Assembly: GCF_003058225.1 (NCBI RefSeq)
Contig: NZ_QBUG01000003.1
Span: 1 to 64,000, forward strand
From: Promicromonospora sp. AC04
Lineage (GTDB): Bacteria > Actinomycetota > Actinomycetes > Actinomycetales > Cellulomonadaceae
DNA length: 64,000 nucleotides
Direction of reading: 5' to 3'
Under the pieces are notes generated by a model, which was not told the origin of the DNA, ran no database searches, and saw only the letters and a program-made list of their open reading frames with translations. The translations under genes were made by a program, and so were the position numbers. This document shows positions 15,122 to 24,203 of the stretch, in pieces. Each line of letters starts with the position of its first letter. Within the stretch, counting starts at the first letter, position 1.

Positions 15122-16834
15122 ATGGACTACGACGTCTTGGTGATCGGGTCGGGCTTCGGCGGCAGTGTTGCCGCCCTCCGCCTCACGGAAAAGGGCTACC
15201 GGGTAGGCGTGCTGGAGGCGGGCCGCAGGTTCGAGGACCACGAGTTCGCCAAGAACTCCTGGCATCTCAAGCAGTTCCTGTGGGCACCCGCCCTGGGGTG
15301 CTACGGGATCCAGCGCGTGCGCCTGCTGCGCAACGTCCTGTGCCTGACGGGTGCGGGCGTGGGCGGCGGGTCGCTGGTGTACGCCAACACGCTGTACCGC
15401 CCCCTCGACCCGTTCTACGCGGACCCCGCGTGGTCCCACATCACCGACTGGAAGTCCGAGCTCGCGCCGTACTACGACCAGGCGGAGCGCATGCTCGGCG
15501 TAGTCCAGTACCACGGGCGGTCCCCCGCCGACGAGATCATCCGGGACGTCGCGGAGGACATGGGCGTGGGCCACACGTTCCGCCCCACTCGCGTCGGCGT
15601 GTACTTCGGGCCGGGTGGCGCCGAGGCGCCGTCGCCCGGCCGCCTGGCCGCGGACCCGTTCTTCGGCGGAGCGGGGCCGGACCGCACGGGCTGCACCGAG
15701 TGCGGCGAGTGCATGACCGGCTGCCGCCACGGCGCCAAGAACACCCTGGTCAAGAACTACCTCTACCTGGCCGAGCGCGCGGGTGCCGCGGTGCACCCGC
15801 TCACGACGGCCGACGTCGTACGTCCGCTGCCCGACGGCGGCTACGAGATCCGCACGCACCGCACCGGCAAGAAGTGGGCCGGCAAGCGGACGTTCACCGC
15901 GCGGCAGGTCGTGTTCGGCGCCGGCACGCTCGGCACGCAGCGCCTGCTGCACGCCATGAAGGACGCCGGCATGCTGCCGCGGCTGTCGGGGCGGCTCGGG
16001 CACCTCACCCGAACCAACTCGGAGGCCCTGCTCGGCGCGATGACGCACAAGGTCGGCTCGACGGACTACTCGCGCGGCGTCGCCATCACGTCGTCGTTCT
16101 ACCCGAGCGAGAGCACCCACATCGAGCCCGTGCGCTACGGCCACGGCTCCAACGTCATGGCGGCCCTGCAGCACATCCTCGTCGACGGCGGGCCGTACCG
16201 GTTCGCCCGCTGGTTCGGGGAGATGGGCAAGAACCTGAGGTGGCTGCCCGTCCTGCTCGACTGGCGCCGCTGGTCCGAGCGGACAGTCATCGCCCTGGTC
16301 ATGCAGGCCCAGGACAACTCGCTGACCACGGTGACCAAGCGCGCGCTCTTCGGCCGCTACATGACGTCGAAGCAGGGCACCGGCGCCCCGAACCCGAGCT
16401 GGATCCCCGAGGGCCACGAGGCGGTGCGGCGCATGGCCGACAAGATGGGCGACGACGGCGTCGAAGGCATCGCCGGCGGCACGATCGGCGACCCCTTCAA
16501 CATCCCGCTGACCGCACACATCCTGGGTGGCTGCGCGATCGGCTCCGACGCCGCAGGGGGCGTCGTCGACCCGTACCTGCGCGTGTTCGGGCACGAGGGC
16601 CTGCACGTCATGGACGGCTCGGCCGTAACCGCGAACCTCGGCGTCAACCCGTCGCTCACCATCACCGCGCAGGCCGAGCGCGCGTGCGCGCTGTGGCCCA
16701 ACGCCGGCGAGCGGGACGAGCGGCCGGCCCTCGGATCGGCCTACGCGCCCGTCGAGCCCGTGCGCCCCGTCGCCCCGGCGGTGCCCGAGGCGGCCCCGGC
16801 AGCACTGCGCCTACCCATCGTGGGCATCAGCTAG
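15122..16834 (+). CDS. GMC oxidoreductase (cholesterol-oxidase-like) with a four-cysteine cluster
   Basis: 570 aa. N-terminal FAD site YDVLVIGSGFGGS (residues 3-15). A ferredoxin-like cluster Cys191-x2-Cys194-x2-Cys197-x3-Cys201 (CTECGECMTGC) suggests an iron-sulfur centre between FAD and an electron acceptor. The C-terminal GMC motif region HILGGCAIG and VTANLGVNPSLTI is present. No signal peptide, so it is probably cytoplasmic. Substrate is unknown; sterol or alcohol oxidation is only family inference. TACATT at 15109-15114 lies 7 nt before the ATG, fitting leaderless transcription. Confidence 0.78.
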   Translation: MDYDVLVIGSGFGGSVAALRLTEKGYRVGVLEAGRRFEDHEFAKNSWHLKQFLWAPALGCYGIQRVRLLRNVLCLTGAGVGGGSLVYANTLYRPLDPFYADPAWSHITDWKSELAPYYDQAERMLGVVQYHGRSPADEIIRDVAEDMGVGHTFRPTRVGVYFGPGGAEAPSPGRLAADPFFGGAGPDRTGCTECGECMTGCRHGAKNTLVKNYLYLAERAGAAVHPLTTADVVRPLPDGGYEIRTHRTGKKWAGKRTFTARQVVFGAGTLGTQRLLHAMKDAGMLPRLSGRLGHLTRTNSEALLGAMTHKVGSTDYSRGVAITSSFYPSESTHIEPVRYGHGSNVMAALQHILVDGGPYRFARWFGEMGKNLRWLPVLLDWRRWSERTVIALVMQAQDNSLTTVTKRALFGRYMTSKQGTGAPNPSWIPEGHEAVRRMADKMGDDGVEGIAGGTIGDPFNIPLTAHILGGCAIGSDAAGGVVDPYLRVFGHEGLHVMDGSAVTANLGVNPSLTITAQAERACALWPNAGERDERPALGSAYAPVEPVRPVAPAVPEAAPAALRLPIVGIS

Positions 16835-16856
16835 CCCCGTCGGGGGCTTGGATACG

Positions 16857-16894
16857 ACGATGGCTGGAATCCGGGGTCGGGTTCCAGCCATCGT
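16857..16894. terminator. Bidirectional terminator between GMC gene and tRNA-Ser
   Basis: 13-bp perfect stem (16857-16869 with 16882-16894), 12-nt loop, followed by TTCGTC on the plus strand. It serves the plus-strand GMC gene and the minus-strand tRNA-Ser. Confidence 0.65.
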
Positions 16895-16909
16895 TTCGTC
16901 CACAGCCGG

Positions 16910-16994
16910 CGGAGGGCGAGGGATTCGAACCCCCGGTGCGTTGCCGCACAACGGTTTTCAAGACCGTCACATTAGGCCGCTCTGTCAGCCCTCC
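16910..16994 (-). tRNA. tRNA-Ser (anticodon TGA)
   Basis: 85 nt class II tRNA on the minus strand: acceptor GGAGGGC/GCCCTCC, anticodon loop CTTGAAA, long variable arm, T-arm GGTTCGAATCC, discriminator G, no encoded CCA. Confidence 0.93.
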
Positions 16995-17067
16995 CAGCGC
17001 CCTGCTCCCGCCAGACAACATGCGGGACGGCGCGGCCACACAGTCTAGCGCCCGACGAGACAGCGAC

Positions 17068-17094
17068 GGCGGGCCGCCCTCAGGGTGGCCCGCC
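17068..17094 (-). terminator. Terminator of the conservon operon
   Basis: Inverted repeat 17068-17080 with 17082-17094 (12 of 13 pairs before loop opening), 25 bp after the cvnD stop on the minus strand. Confidence 0.5.
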
Positions 17095-17118
17095 ATCCGC
17101 GGAGTGCTGGAGAGTGGC

Positions 17119-17949
17119 TCAGCCTTGCGCCTGTGCGCCGGAACGGAGCTGACGCATCGCGAGCTGGACGAGCGCGATGAGCGTCTGCTTGGTCGCCGCG
17201 CGGGAACGGGCGTCGGTGTAGAGCATCGGCACGTGCGCGGGGATCTGCAGGGCCTCTCGCACGTCCTCGAGCCGGTGCTTGGCCACGCCGTCGAAGCAGT
17301 TCACGCCCACGACGAACGGGATGTTGCGCGACTCGAAGTAGTCGATCGCCGGGAAGCACTGCTCCAGGCGGTCGGTGTCGACCAGGACGACGGCACCGAT
17401 CGCGCCACGCACCAGGTCGTCCCACATGAAGAGGAAGCGGTCCTGGCCCGGGGTACCGAACAGGTACAGCCACAGGTTGCCCGGCAGCTCCACGCGGCCG
17501 AAGTCCATGGCCACCGTGGTGGTGGTCTTGCGGTCGGTCACGCCACCGGCGTCGTCCACGCCGACCGAGTGCTCCGTCATGGCAGCCTCGGTGTTCAGCG
17601 GCTCGACGTCGGAGATCGAGCCGATGAACGTCGTCTTGCCCACCGCGAAGCCACCGGCTACGACGATCTTGACGACGGTCGGCGCGGTGCGCTCGGCCGC
17701 GGGCTGAGCGCCCGGAGCGGCCTGCGCACCGGTGTTGGCGGCCGGTGCCTGCTGCATCACCGGAGGTGCGGGCTGAGCCTGCGCCGGACGGGACGCCTGC
17801 GCGGTGGGCGCCGGGGCGCCACCGCCGCCACCCAGCACACTCTGGCGCGCGGGCGCGTTCGAGGAAGCGGTCGCAGTGCCGGCGTTACCCGACACCGGGG
17901 CCCAGTTGGGACCGCTACGGGCCCCGCCGTCAGAGGGCGGAAATGCCAT
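17119..17949 (-). CDS. cvnD: Conservon GTPase CvnD
   Basis: 276 aa. Ras-like GTPase with P-loop GGFAVGKTT (residues 99-107), a switch II segment FGTPGQDR in place of the common DTPGQ form, and NCFDG in place of NKxD. The first ~90 residues are a Pro/Ala/Gln-rich extension that typical ~190-aa CvnD proteins lack. Conservons (kinase-like A, roadblock B, DUF742 C, GTPase D) form membrane-associated signalling complexes resembling eukaryotic G-protein modules. The start overlaps the end of cvnC by 20 bp. Confidence 0.85.
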   Translation of the reverse strand: MAFPPSDGGARSGPNWAPVSGNAGTATASSNAPARQSVLGGGGGAPAPTAQASRPAQAQPAPPVMQQAPAANTGAQAAPGAQPAAERTAPTVVKIVVAGGFAVGKTTFIGSISDVEPLNTEAAMTEHSVGVDDAGGVTDRKTTTTVAMDFGRVELPGNLWLYLFGTPGQDRFLFMWDDLVRGAIGAVVLVDTDRLEQCFPAIDYFESRNIPFVVGVNCFDGVAKHRLEDVREALQIPAHVPMLYTDARSRAATKQTLIALVQLAMRQLRSGAQAQG

Positions 17950-18340
17950 TCAGAACACTCTCCAAGACGCTCAGCGACAGGCCCGAGTTCGAGCTGCCGT
18001 GGCCTGTGTGGACGTTAACCGGTGTCGAGGTGTGCACAGTGACGTGCCCTTCCTCCTGCATGTCCGCCACAAGGATCCGGACGACACCCAGGGGCAGCCG
18101 CAGAAGGGCCGAGAGCTCGGCGATCGACACGTACGTGTGCGCGGCGTGCTGGAGGATCGCGCGCTTCTCGGGTGGCAACCCGAAGCTGCTGACCGCCCCG
18201 GGCAATACCTCCACGAGAGCCTCGAGCGGCAGGTCGGACAGTTCCGACCGCACCCGGCCTCCGGTGACCGCGTAGGGGCGCACGGTGGACGTCTCACGGA
18301 CGTCCCCCTGCCCCTGGGAACCGAAAGGTGCGTACGTCAT
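17930..18340 (-). CDS. cvnC: Conservon DUF742 protein CvnC
   Basis: 136 aa with the DUF742 hallmark VRPYAVTGGR near residue 20 and a C-terminal winged-helix-like part (VSIAELSALLRLPLGVVRILV). The start MTYAPFGS is 10 bp after the cvnB stop with GAGGA 8 nt upstream; a longer start at 18382 overlapping cvnB cannot be excluded. It is thought to bridge B and D proteins. Confidence 0.84.
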   Translation of the reverse strand: MTYAPFGSQGQGDVRETSTVRPYAVTGGRVRSELSDLPLEALVEVLPGAVSSFGLPPEKRAILQHAAHTYVSIAELSALLRLPLGVVRILVADMQEEGHVTVHTSTPVNVHTGHGSSNSGLSLSVLESVLNGISAL

Positions 18341-18350
18341 GGTCGAGTCC

Positions 18351-18800
18351 TCATCCCACGCTGGCGGCTCGGGTCTGCCCATCGACCGGGAGGCTGCCAC
18401 GCATCTCCGAGATCAGCTGCGGCGTGAGCGTGGCCTCGGTGCGGGACACCAGAAGAGCCATCTCGTAGCCGATGAGGCCGATGTCGCACGTGGCCTCCGC
18501 GACCACGCCGAGCACTGACCCGTTCGAGACGTTCATCAGGAAGAGGAAGCCGTTGTCCATCTCGATGATCGCCTGACGGACATTACCGCCGTTGAGCTGC
18601 CGAGAAGCTCCACGCGTGAGGCTTGACATACCCGAGACGATTGCCGCGAGCTGGTCACCGCTGGTGCGGTCGAGCTGGTCCGACATCGCCATGAGCAGGC
18701 CGTCCGCCGACACCACGAGCGTGTGCCGGCTGCCGGGAACGGTACGCACGAAGTTATCGAGCAGCCACCCGAAATTCGTTGCTTCGGTGCTGAGGGTCAC
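18351..18800 (-). CDS. cvnB: Conservon roadblock/LC7 protein CvnB
   Basis: 149 aa roadblock/LC7 (MglB-like) domain covering nearly the whole protein, beginning at FGWLLDNFVRTVPGSRHTLVVSADGLL. Such proteins act as GTPase regulators for the CvnD partner. 40 bp separate it from cvnA. An AGGAGG-like site (GAGGAACAGAGAG) precedes the ATG. Confidence 0.87.
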   Translation of the reverse strand: MTLSTEATNFGWLLDNFVRTVPGSRHTLVVSADGLLMAMSDQLDRTSGDQLAAIVSGMSSLTRGASRQLNGGNVRQAIIEMDNGFLFLMNVSNGSVLGVVAEATCDIGLIGYEMALLVSRTEATLTPQLISEMRGSLPVDGQTRAASVG

Positions 18801-18840
18801 TCTCTGTTCCTCCTAGTCAGAATCCACAGACGCGCTTTTG

Positions 18841-21800
18841 TCACCGCGACTGCGGCGCTGAGTCAGGGACATGATTCACGGTCGAGGGTGCCCACGTCGA
18901 GTCCCCATCGCCCTTCTTGCCGTTCTCGTGCTCAGATTTGCCCTCGTCCGCCGACTCCGACCGGCCACGCGCGGTGGCCGACTGGAACGCCGAGAGACGT
19001 GAGCGAAGCTGCTCAGGATCACGGTCGATGCGAGCTGAGAGGCGCTCGACAGTGGGGTCCGCCCCGGTGCCGGAGGCACCGCGAGTGCGGCGAGTCAGAC
19101 CGCCGTTGGCAACCTCAGTGCTGACGGCTGCCGGACGGTACGAGTCGTTCTCTTTCACATCATCTTCCTGATAAGCCCCCCGACGAAGGAGGCTCGTCAT
19201 CTCCTCGTAGAGAACTGCCGAAGCGGTCCACTCCGAGCGGGCTTCCACCGAGTCACGCACGTACTCAGGGTCTAGTGGGTCCTTGCCGTCGCCGTCCGTG
19301 CCGGCGGCGCGCTTGGCCAGCGGCGCCGGCGAACCGTACGACGGGTCGTACACGGCACCCGTGGGGTACGGCTCGCTGAACTCCCGGACGGGAGGATCGA
19401 AGGACTGCTGCACGGCGGCCACCGGCACGGCCTGGGTGGCCGGGGCGGACACGAACGAGGCAGGCGCCTGCTCGGGAGCGGGGGCCGGCGCGGCAGCAGC
19501 TGCCGCGCGGGGTGCCGCGTCCACGAACGGGTTGATGCCGGGAGTGGTGGCAGGCCGAGCAGGTGCGGGGGCCGCGACCTGCGCGGAAGGCACCGGAACC
19601 GTGCCGCCGGCCGGGGCGTTCGAGAGCGCCGGCATCGCCGACGTCAGCGACTCCTGGACGGCCTTCTGGTAGCCCTCCTGGTAACCCCGCTGATACGTCG
19701 GGTCCGCGATCGGCGGCTCCGGAGCCTGGACCGGGAAGGCACCCGTCGGAGTCTGGGCCGGGAAGGCGCCGGTCATCGGGGCGGGGTTTCCCTGCGGCGG
19801 GCCGCTCGGCGCCTGGAAGTCCTGCGGCTGGAAGTCCCGCTGGAAGTCCTGCGCCGGGAAGTCCTGCGGCTGGAAGTTCTGGACCTGGAAGCTCTGCGTC
19901 TCGGGGTTCGGCGCGGGCGCGGTCGGTGCGCCGAAGGTCGGCGCACCGGCGACGGGGCCGCCCACGGTCTGGATCGGACGCGACGCCGGACGCTCCTGCG
20001 GCTGGTAGGCGCGCAGCTCACCGGTGGCGGGCTGGCCCGGCCGGCGACCGAACAGACCGCGCTTCTGCTGGGCCGGCTTGCCGCCCTGCTGGGTACCCGT
20101 GGCGGTCGAGCGCCGGCTCGGGAGGTCCGCCATGAGCTCCTCGAACGCGGGCAGCGCCTCGAACGACGAGTCGGGGCCCTCCGGGGCCTCCGCCCCGAAG
20201 CCCTGCGCCTGCCCACCATCACCCTGGAACGGTCCGCCGAAGCTCTCCGGCGGTGCGCCGAAGCTCTGCGCCGGTGCAGGGGTCGCGGGAGCAGGAGCGC
20301 TGCCCGCAGCCGGGAACCGCATCACGTCGGTGTCGGACATCCCCGGCAGCGCGGCCGGGTCCTGCGTGATCGGGTCGAGCTGCAGCGACTGCGTGCCGCC
20401 CTCGACGGGATCGATCGTGTTCAGCGAACGGAAGCTCGAGAAGAGCGCGCTGCGCTGGTCCACGTCCACCGCGGCCGGCGTGGTGTCCTCGAAGACCGGC
20501 GCGACCGGCTCCACCGGCTGCGGTGCACGCTGGCGGCTCGGGAGGGAGCTGCCTTCCGACACGTTCGACGGCGGGGCCCATGCGTTGTCGTCGCCCTGGT
20601 ACTCCTGCGGGAGCGACGGCGTCTGGATCTCCGGCAGCACGATCGAACCGGTCGGGGTCGTCTCCGCCACCGGGTGCGCCGCCGTCGAGCTGCGACGCCG
20701 GGCCAGGCCGAGCGCCGTCGTGCCGTCCGTCAGGGCGTTGATGTCTACCTGCCGCGCGACGGGAGCGGGCTGGGCCGCGAACGCGGCCGCGGCGATCTGC
20801 GACGTGCCGGTCGGGACCGGCAGGCCGCCCTGCTGCGGGACGGAGGTGGTGGCCGGGGACGCCGCCGTGACAGCGGGCTGGCCGAAGCCGCTGGTGGGCA
20901 CTCCCGCGCCCCGCATCGCGCCGGTACCCGGGCCGGTGGCCACGCCGCCGCCGTTGAACTGCGAGGCGGCCGCCTGCGTGTTGGCCTCCAGCGGGTCGGT
21001 CGGCATCGGCAGCGGCATCGCGTTGTCCGGCATGAACAGCACAGCCGGGAAGCGGACCGTCACCTCGGTGCCGGTGCCACCCTCGCCCACGCCGAACGTC
21101 ACCTGGGCGCCGAGGCGGTCCGACAGGCGGCCGACCACGTAGAGGCCGAGGCGCTGGGCGCCGACGGCGTCCGACGCCGCGTGGCTGAGCACCTTGCGGT
21201 TCGCCTCCGCGACCTCCTCGGGGTTCATCCCGAGGCCGTGGTCGCGGACCACGACGGTGACGAACTGCTCGTCGCGGGCCGTGGTGACCTCGACGGGCGT
21301 GTGCGGCTCCGAGAACATCGTCGCGTTCTCGAGGAGCTCGGCCAGCAGGTGCGCCGCGTTCAGCGCGTTGTGGCCCAGCATCATCGGGTCGACCACGAGG
21401 TTCAGGCGGACCCGGTCGTACAGCTCGATCTCGGACGACGCGGTACGGATGACGTCGGAGACCGGCATGGGCTGGCGCACGCGACGACCGGAGTCGATGC
21501 CCGCGAGGACCAGGAGGGACTCCGCGTTGCGGCGCATCCGGGTCGCGAGGTGGTCGAGGCGGAACAGGTTCGACAGCGTCGACGGGTCTTCCTCGGAACG
21601 CTCGAGGTCGTCGAGGAACGCGAGCTGCCGGTTGAGGAGCACCTGGTCGCGGCGGGCCACGTTGACGAACATCTCGGCGATGGAGCCACGGAGGGCTGCC
21701 TGTTCGCGGGCGACGTCGATGGTTGTCCGGTTCACGTCGTTGAACGCGGCGGCCAGCTGGCCGATCTCGTCCGACGACTCGACGGTGATCGGGTCGAGGT

Positions 21801-22989
21801 CGATGCTCGGCCCCTGGCCCGGCACCGACACCTGCTCCACCAGGGTGGGGAGGCGGTCCCGGACCACACCGGCAGCCTGGGTCAGACGGCGCAGCGGGGA
21901 GACCAGGCGGCGGGCGATGACGAGCGCCGTGATGATCGAGAAGCCGAGGGCCGCGATGGCGATGCCACCGGTGAGGTACGCGCGGTTCGCGGCGATGTCG
22001 GCCTGCTCCTGCGCGAAGGCCGCGGAGTCCTCGCGGACCGCGTCACGGACGATGCGGCCTTCCTCGACCCACTTGGCGGACTCGGTGGTGAACGCCGCGG
22101 CCTGGGCCGGCTGGATCGCCGCGAGGTCGCCGCGCGCGATGGCGCCGCGGACGGTGCCGTAGACGCCGTCCATGCCGGGCACCTGGTAGTCACCGGGGAT
22201 CCGGTCGAAGAGGTCCTGCGTGCTGTCCCACTCGCGGTCGCCCAGGTTCACCAGGTCTGCCGCACGCAGCGCCATGTTGGTGGCGAAGCTCTGGTCAACG
22301 GCGGCGAGGCCGAGGGTCAGGGCGACCACCGGGCGCTCGTAGGTGTTCGTCAGCATCAGCTGGTCCATCGAGTAGTACGCCTCGAGGCGGGTACCCAGCT
22401 CACGGTCCTCGGACGTGTCGGCGATGGAGTCCATCACCTCGAGGGCACCGTCGATGTACGTGCCGTACGCGTCGGTCGCCACCTGCTCGGTGAGGCGCCC
22501 TTCGGCTACCTTCTTCTGCACCTCGGTGATGGCAGCGCGGTCCTCGATGGTCTGCGCGACGGCGTCCTTGACGCGCTGGTCGAGCATCGAGATGTCGATG
22601 TTGAGCAGCGCCTCGTCGCGCTGGTCGAGAGCCGTGATCGTCTGCGCCTGGGCGGCCGGGGCGGCCCACACGGGGTTGCCCTCCGCGTCGGTGACGGGGT
22701 TGCCGTCCTCGTCCAGCTTGGGCGTGCCCTGCAGCAGCGCGCGACGGGCGTCGTCGCCGGACTTGCTGTCGTCGATCATCGCCACGATGTTGTACGACCG
22801 CTCCTGCGCGAAGGTCGTTCCAGCCATGTCCTGGTACTCCAGCGCGGCGACGAGATCGCTCGTCTGCTGCGCGCGCATCGCGTCGACCACAGACAGGCCG
22901 ATGATGTACGCCGCTGCGATGACCAGGACGATGGCAGGCGTAACCAGAGTCGCAAGAACTTTCCCGCGCACTCCCAACCTGCGGAACAT
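18841..22989 (-). CDS. cvnA: Conservon sensor kinase-like protein CvnA with NIT domain
   Basis: 1,382 aa. A membrane helix at residues ~10-32, a nitrate/nitrite-sensing-type helical region outside (ERSYNIVAMID), a second helix near 345-365, HAMP, then a histidine-kinase-like ATPase domain with N-box HLLAELLENATMFS and G-boxes DHGLGMN and GLYVVGRLSDRLG. Beyond residue ~650 follow more than 700 residues of Pro/Ala/Gln-rich low-complexity sequence with QDF-type repeats, much longer than usual. No clear phospho-acceptor His box is visible. It heads the cvnABCD operon. Confidence 0.86.
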   Translation of the reverse strand: MFRRLGVRGKVLATLVTPAIVLVIAAAYIIGLSVVDAMRAQQTSDLVAALEYQDMAGTTFAQERSYNIVAMIDDSKSGDDARRALLQGTPKLDEDGNPVTDAEGNPVWAAPAAQAQTITALDQRDEALLNIDISMLDQRVKDAVAQTIEDRAAITEVQKKVAEGRLTEQVATDAYGTYIDGALEVMDSIADTSEDRELGTRLEAYYSMDQLMLTNTYERPVVALTLGLAAVDQSFATNMALRAADLVNLGDREWDSTQDLFDRIPGDYQVPGMDGVYGTVRGAIARGDLAAIQPAQAAAFTTESAKWVEEGRIVRDAVREDSAAFAQEQADIAANRAYLTGGIAIAALGFSIITALVIARRLVSPLRRLTQAAGVVRDRLPTLVEQVSVPGQGPSIDLDPITVESSDEIGQLAAAFNDVNRTTIDVAREQAALRGSIAEMFVNVARRDQVLLNRQLAFLDDLERSEEDPSTLSNLFRLDHLATRMRRNAESLLVLAGIDSGRRVRQPMPVSDVIRTASSEIELYDRVRLNLVVDPMMLGHNALNAAHLLAELLENATMFSEPHTPVEVTTARDEQFVTVVVRDHGLGMNPEEVAEANRKVLSHAASDAVGAQRLGLYVVGRLSDRLGAQVTFGVGEGGTGTEVTVRFPAVLFMPDNAMPLPMPTDPLEANTQAAASQFNGGGVATGPGTGAMRGAGVPTSGFGQPAVTAASPATTSVPQQGGLPVPTGTSQIAAAAFAAQPAPVARQVDINALTDGTTALGLARRRSSTAAHPVAETTPTGSIVLPEIQTPSLPQEYQGDDNAWAPPSNVSEGSSLPSRQRAPQPVEPVAPVFEDTTPAAVDVDQRSALFSSFRSLNTIDPVEGGTQSLQLDPITQDPAALPGMSDTDVMRFPAAGSAPAPATPAPAQSFGAPPESFGGPFQGDGGQAQGFGAEAPEGPDSSFEALPAFEELMADLPSRRSTATGTQQGGKPAQQKRGLFGRRPGQPATGELRAYQPQERPASRPIQTVGGPVAGAPTFGAPTAPAPNPETQSFQVQNFQPQDFPAQDFQRDFQPQDFQAPSGPPQGNPAPMTGAFPAQTPTGAFPVQAPEPPIADPTYQRGYQEGYQKAVQESLTSAMPALSNAPAGGTVPVPSAQVAAPAPARPATTPGINPFVDAAPRAAAAAAPAPAPEQAPASFVSAPATQAVPVAAVQQSFDPPVREFSEPYPTGAVYDPSYGSPAPLAKRAAGTDGDGKDPLDPEYVRDSVEARSEWTASAVLYEEMTSLLRRGAYQEDDVKENDSYRPAAVSTEVANGGLTRRTRGASGTGADPTVERLSARIDRDPEQLRSRLSAFQSATARGRSESADEGKSEHENGKKGDGDSTWAPSTVNHVPDSAPQSR

Positions 22990-23131
22990 GCGTACCTCTC
23001 TCCATCACTGATCCGGAAGGGGTGGCGTGCGTGGTGCCCGCCGAACACCCCTCGGTGCTGCGTACAAGTTACCGGCACCCGGTTTCCGCTGGCGACCCTC
23101 GTGAGGCCACACGGAAGTAGGCTTCATCGAT

Positions 23132-24109
23132 GTGCGAGCCGTCACGATATCCGGAGCCGGGCCCTCAGGGAAACTCTCCCTTTCATCCCTGAATCACCCG
23201 ATTGCTGGCCAAAGCGACGTAGTGATCACTGTGGCTGCTGCCGGAGTCAACCGCGCTGACCTGCTACAACGCGCCGGATACTACTCCCCTCCGCCGAACG
23301 CCCCGGACTGGCCAGGTCTTGAGATATCAGGAACTGTGAAGCGTGTCGGACTCGGCGTGTCGCGGTGGCGCGCCGGGGACCGCGTCGTCGCGCTCCTCGA
23401 GGGCGGCGGTTACGCGGAGGAAGTGATGGTCCGCGAGACGCAGGTACTCCCGGTGCCCGACGGCATCGACCTGGTCGACGCGGCGGCTCTCCCCGAGGCC
23501 GCGTGCACCGTCTGGAACAACCTCGTCGACGTCGGCGGGCTGCGCTCCGGCGAGTGGGTGCTGGTCCACGGCGGATCGGGCGGCATCGGCACGTTCGCGA
23601 TCCAGGTCGCGCGGGCGCTGGGCGCGCACGTGGCAACGACCGCGGGCGGGCCGGAGCGCGCCGCGCGGTGCGCCGAGCTCGGCGCTGACGTCGTCATCGA
23701 CCACCGGCGGCAGGACTTCGTGGAAGAGGTGCGGAAGGCGACCGGCGGCCGGGGGGCCGACGTCGTGCTCGACCTGCTCGGCGGGGGCGCGCTGGGCGAC
23801 AATGTCCGCGCCCTGGCCCGCGGCGGCCGCCTGGTCGTCATCGGGATGCAGCAGGGCCGGCGCGGCGAGCTCGACCTCAGCGCGCTCCTCGCCCGGCGCG
23901 GGACGATCACGGGGACGCTGCTCAGGCCCCTGCCCCCGGACGAGAAGGCGCGCATCGTCGCCGACACCGAACGCCACGTCTGGCCGATGGTTGCCGACGG
24001 CCGGGTGCGGCCGGTGATACACGCCCGCATCCCGTTCACGGAGGCGCAGTCGGCGCACGACCTGCTGGAGTCGGGCGGGGCCTTCGGCAAAGTGCTCCTG
24101 GTCCCGTGA
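23132..24109 (+). CDS. NAD(P)H quinone oxidoreductase, PIG3 family
   Basis: 325 aa, zinc-free medium-chain dehydrogenase/reductase. The N-terminal GroES-like half has AAAGVNRADLLQRAGYYSPP, typical of PIG3-type quinone reductases. The Rossmann motif is VHGGSGGIGTFAIQVA near residue 150. It likely reduces quinones with NADPH in the cytoplasm. GTG start; TAGGCT (23118-23123) 8 nt upstream suggests leaderless transcription. The 142 bp to cvnA form a divergent promoter region. Confidence 0.82.
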   Translation: MRAVTISGAGPSGKLSLSSLNHPIAGQSDVVITVAAAGVNRADLLQRAGYYSPPPNAPDWPGLEISGTVKRVGLGVSRWRAGDRVVALLEGGGYAEEVMVRETQVLPVPDGIDLVDAAALPEAACTVWNNLVDVGGLRSGEWVLVHGGSGGIGTFAIQVARALGAHVATTAGGPERAARCAELGADVVIDHRRQDFVEEVRKATGGRGADVVLDLLGGGALGDNVRALARGGRLVVIGMQQGRRGELDLSALLARRGTITGTLLRPLPPDEKARIVADTERHVWPMVADGRVRPVIHARIPFTEAQSAHDLLESGGAFGKVLLVP

Positions 24110-24115
24110 TCAACT

Positions 24116-24135
24116 CATGCCTATATATAGGCATG
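24116..24135. promoter_or_regulatory. Perfect 20-bp AT-rich palindrome upstream of bpa
   Basis: CATGCCTATATATAGGCATG is perfectly self-complementary over 20 bp and lies 6 bp after the quinone reductase stop and 68 bp before the bpa start. Its TATATA core is striking in GC-rich DNA. It may be an operator that overlaps a bpa promoter; the binding protein is unknown. Confidence 0.55.
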
Positions 24136-24203
24136 GCCGACAATTTCGTTCCCGGCGCCAGAATGCAATGCGGGCGACAGCCGATTCGAGCAAGACTGGA
24201 CCC

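Noticed and set aside
20674-23259. 861-codon open frame on the plus strand opposite cvnA
   Set aside because: It is the reverse of a confidently assigned coding region in GC-rich DNA; composition is Arg/Gly/His-rich with no domains.
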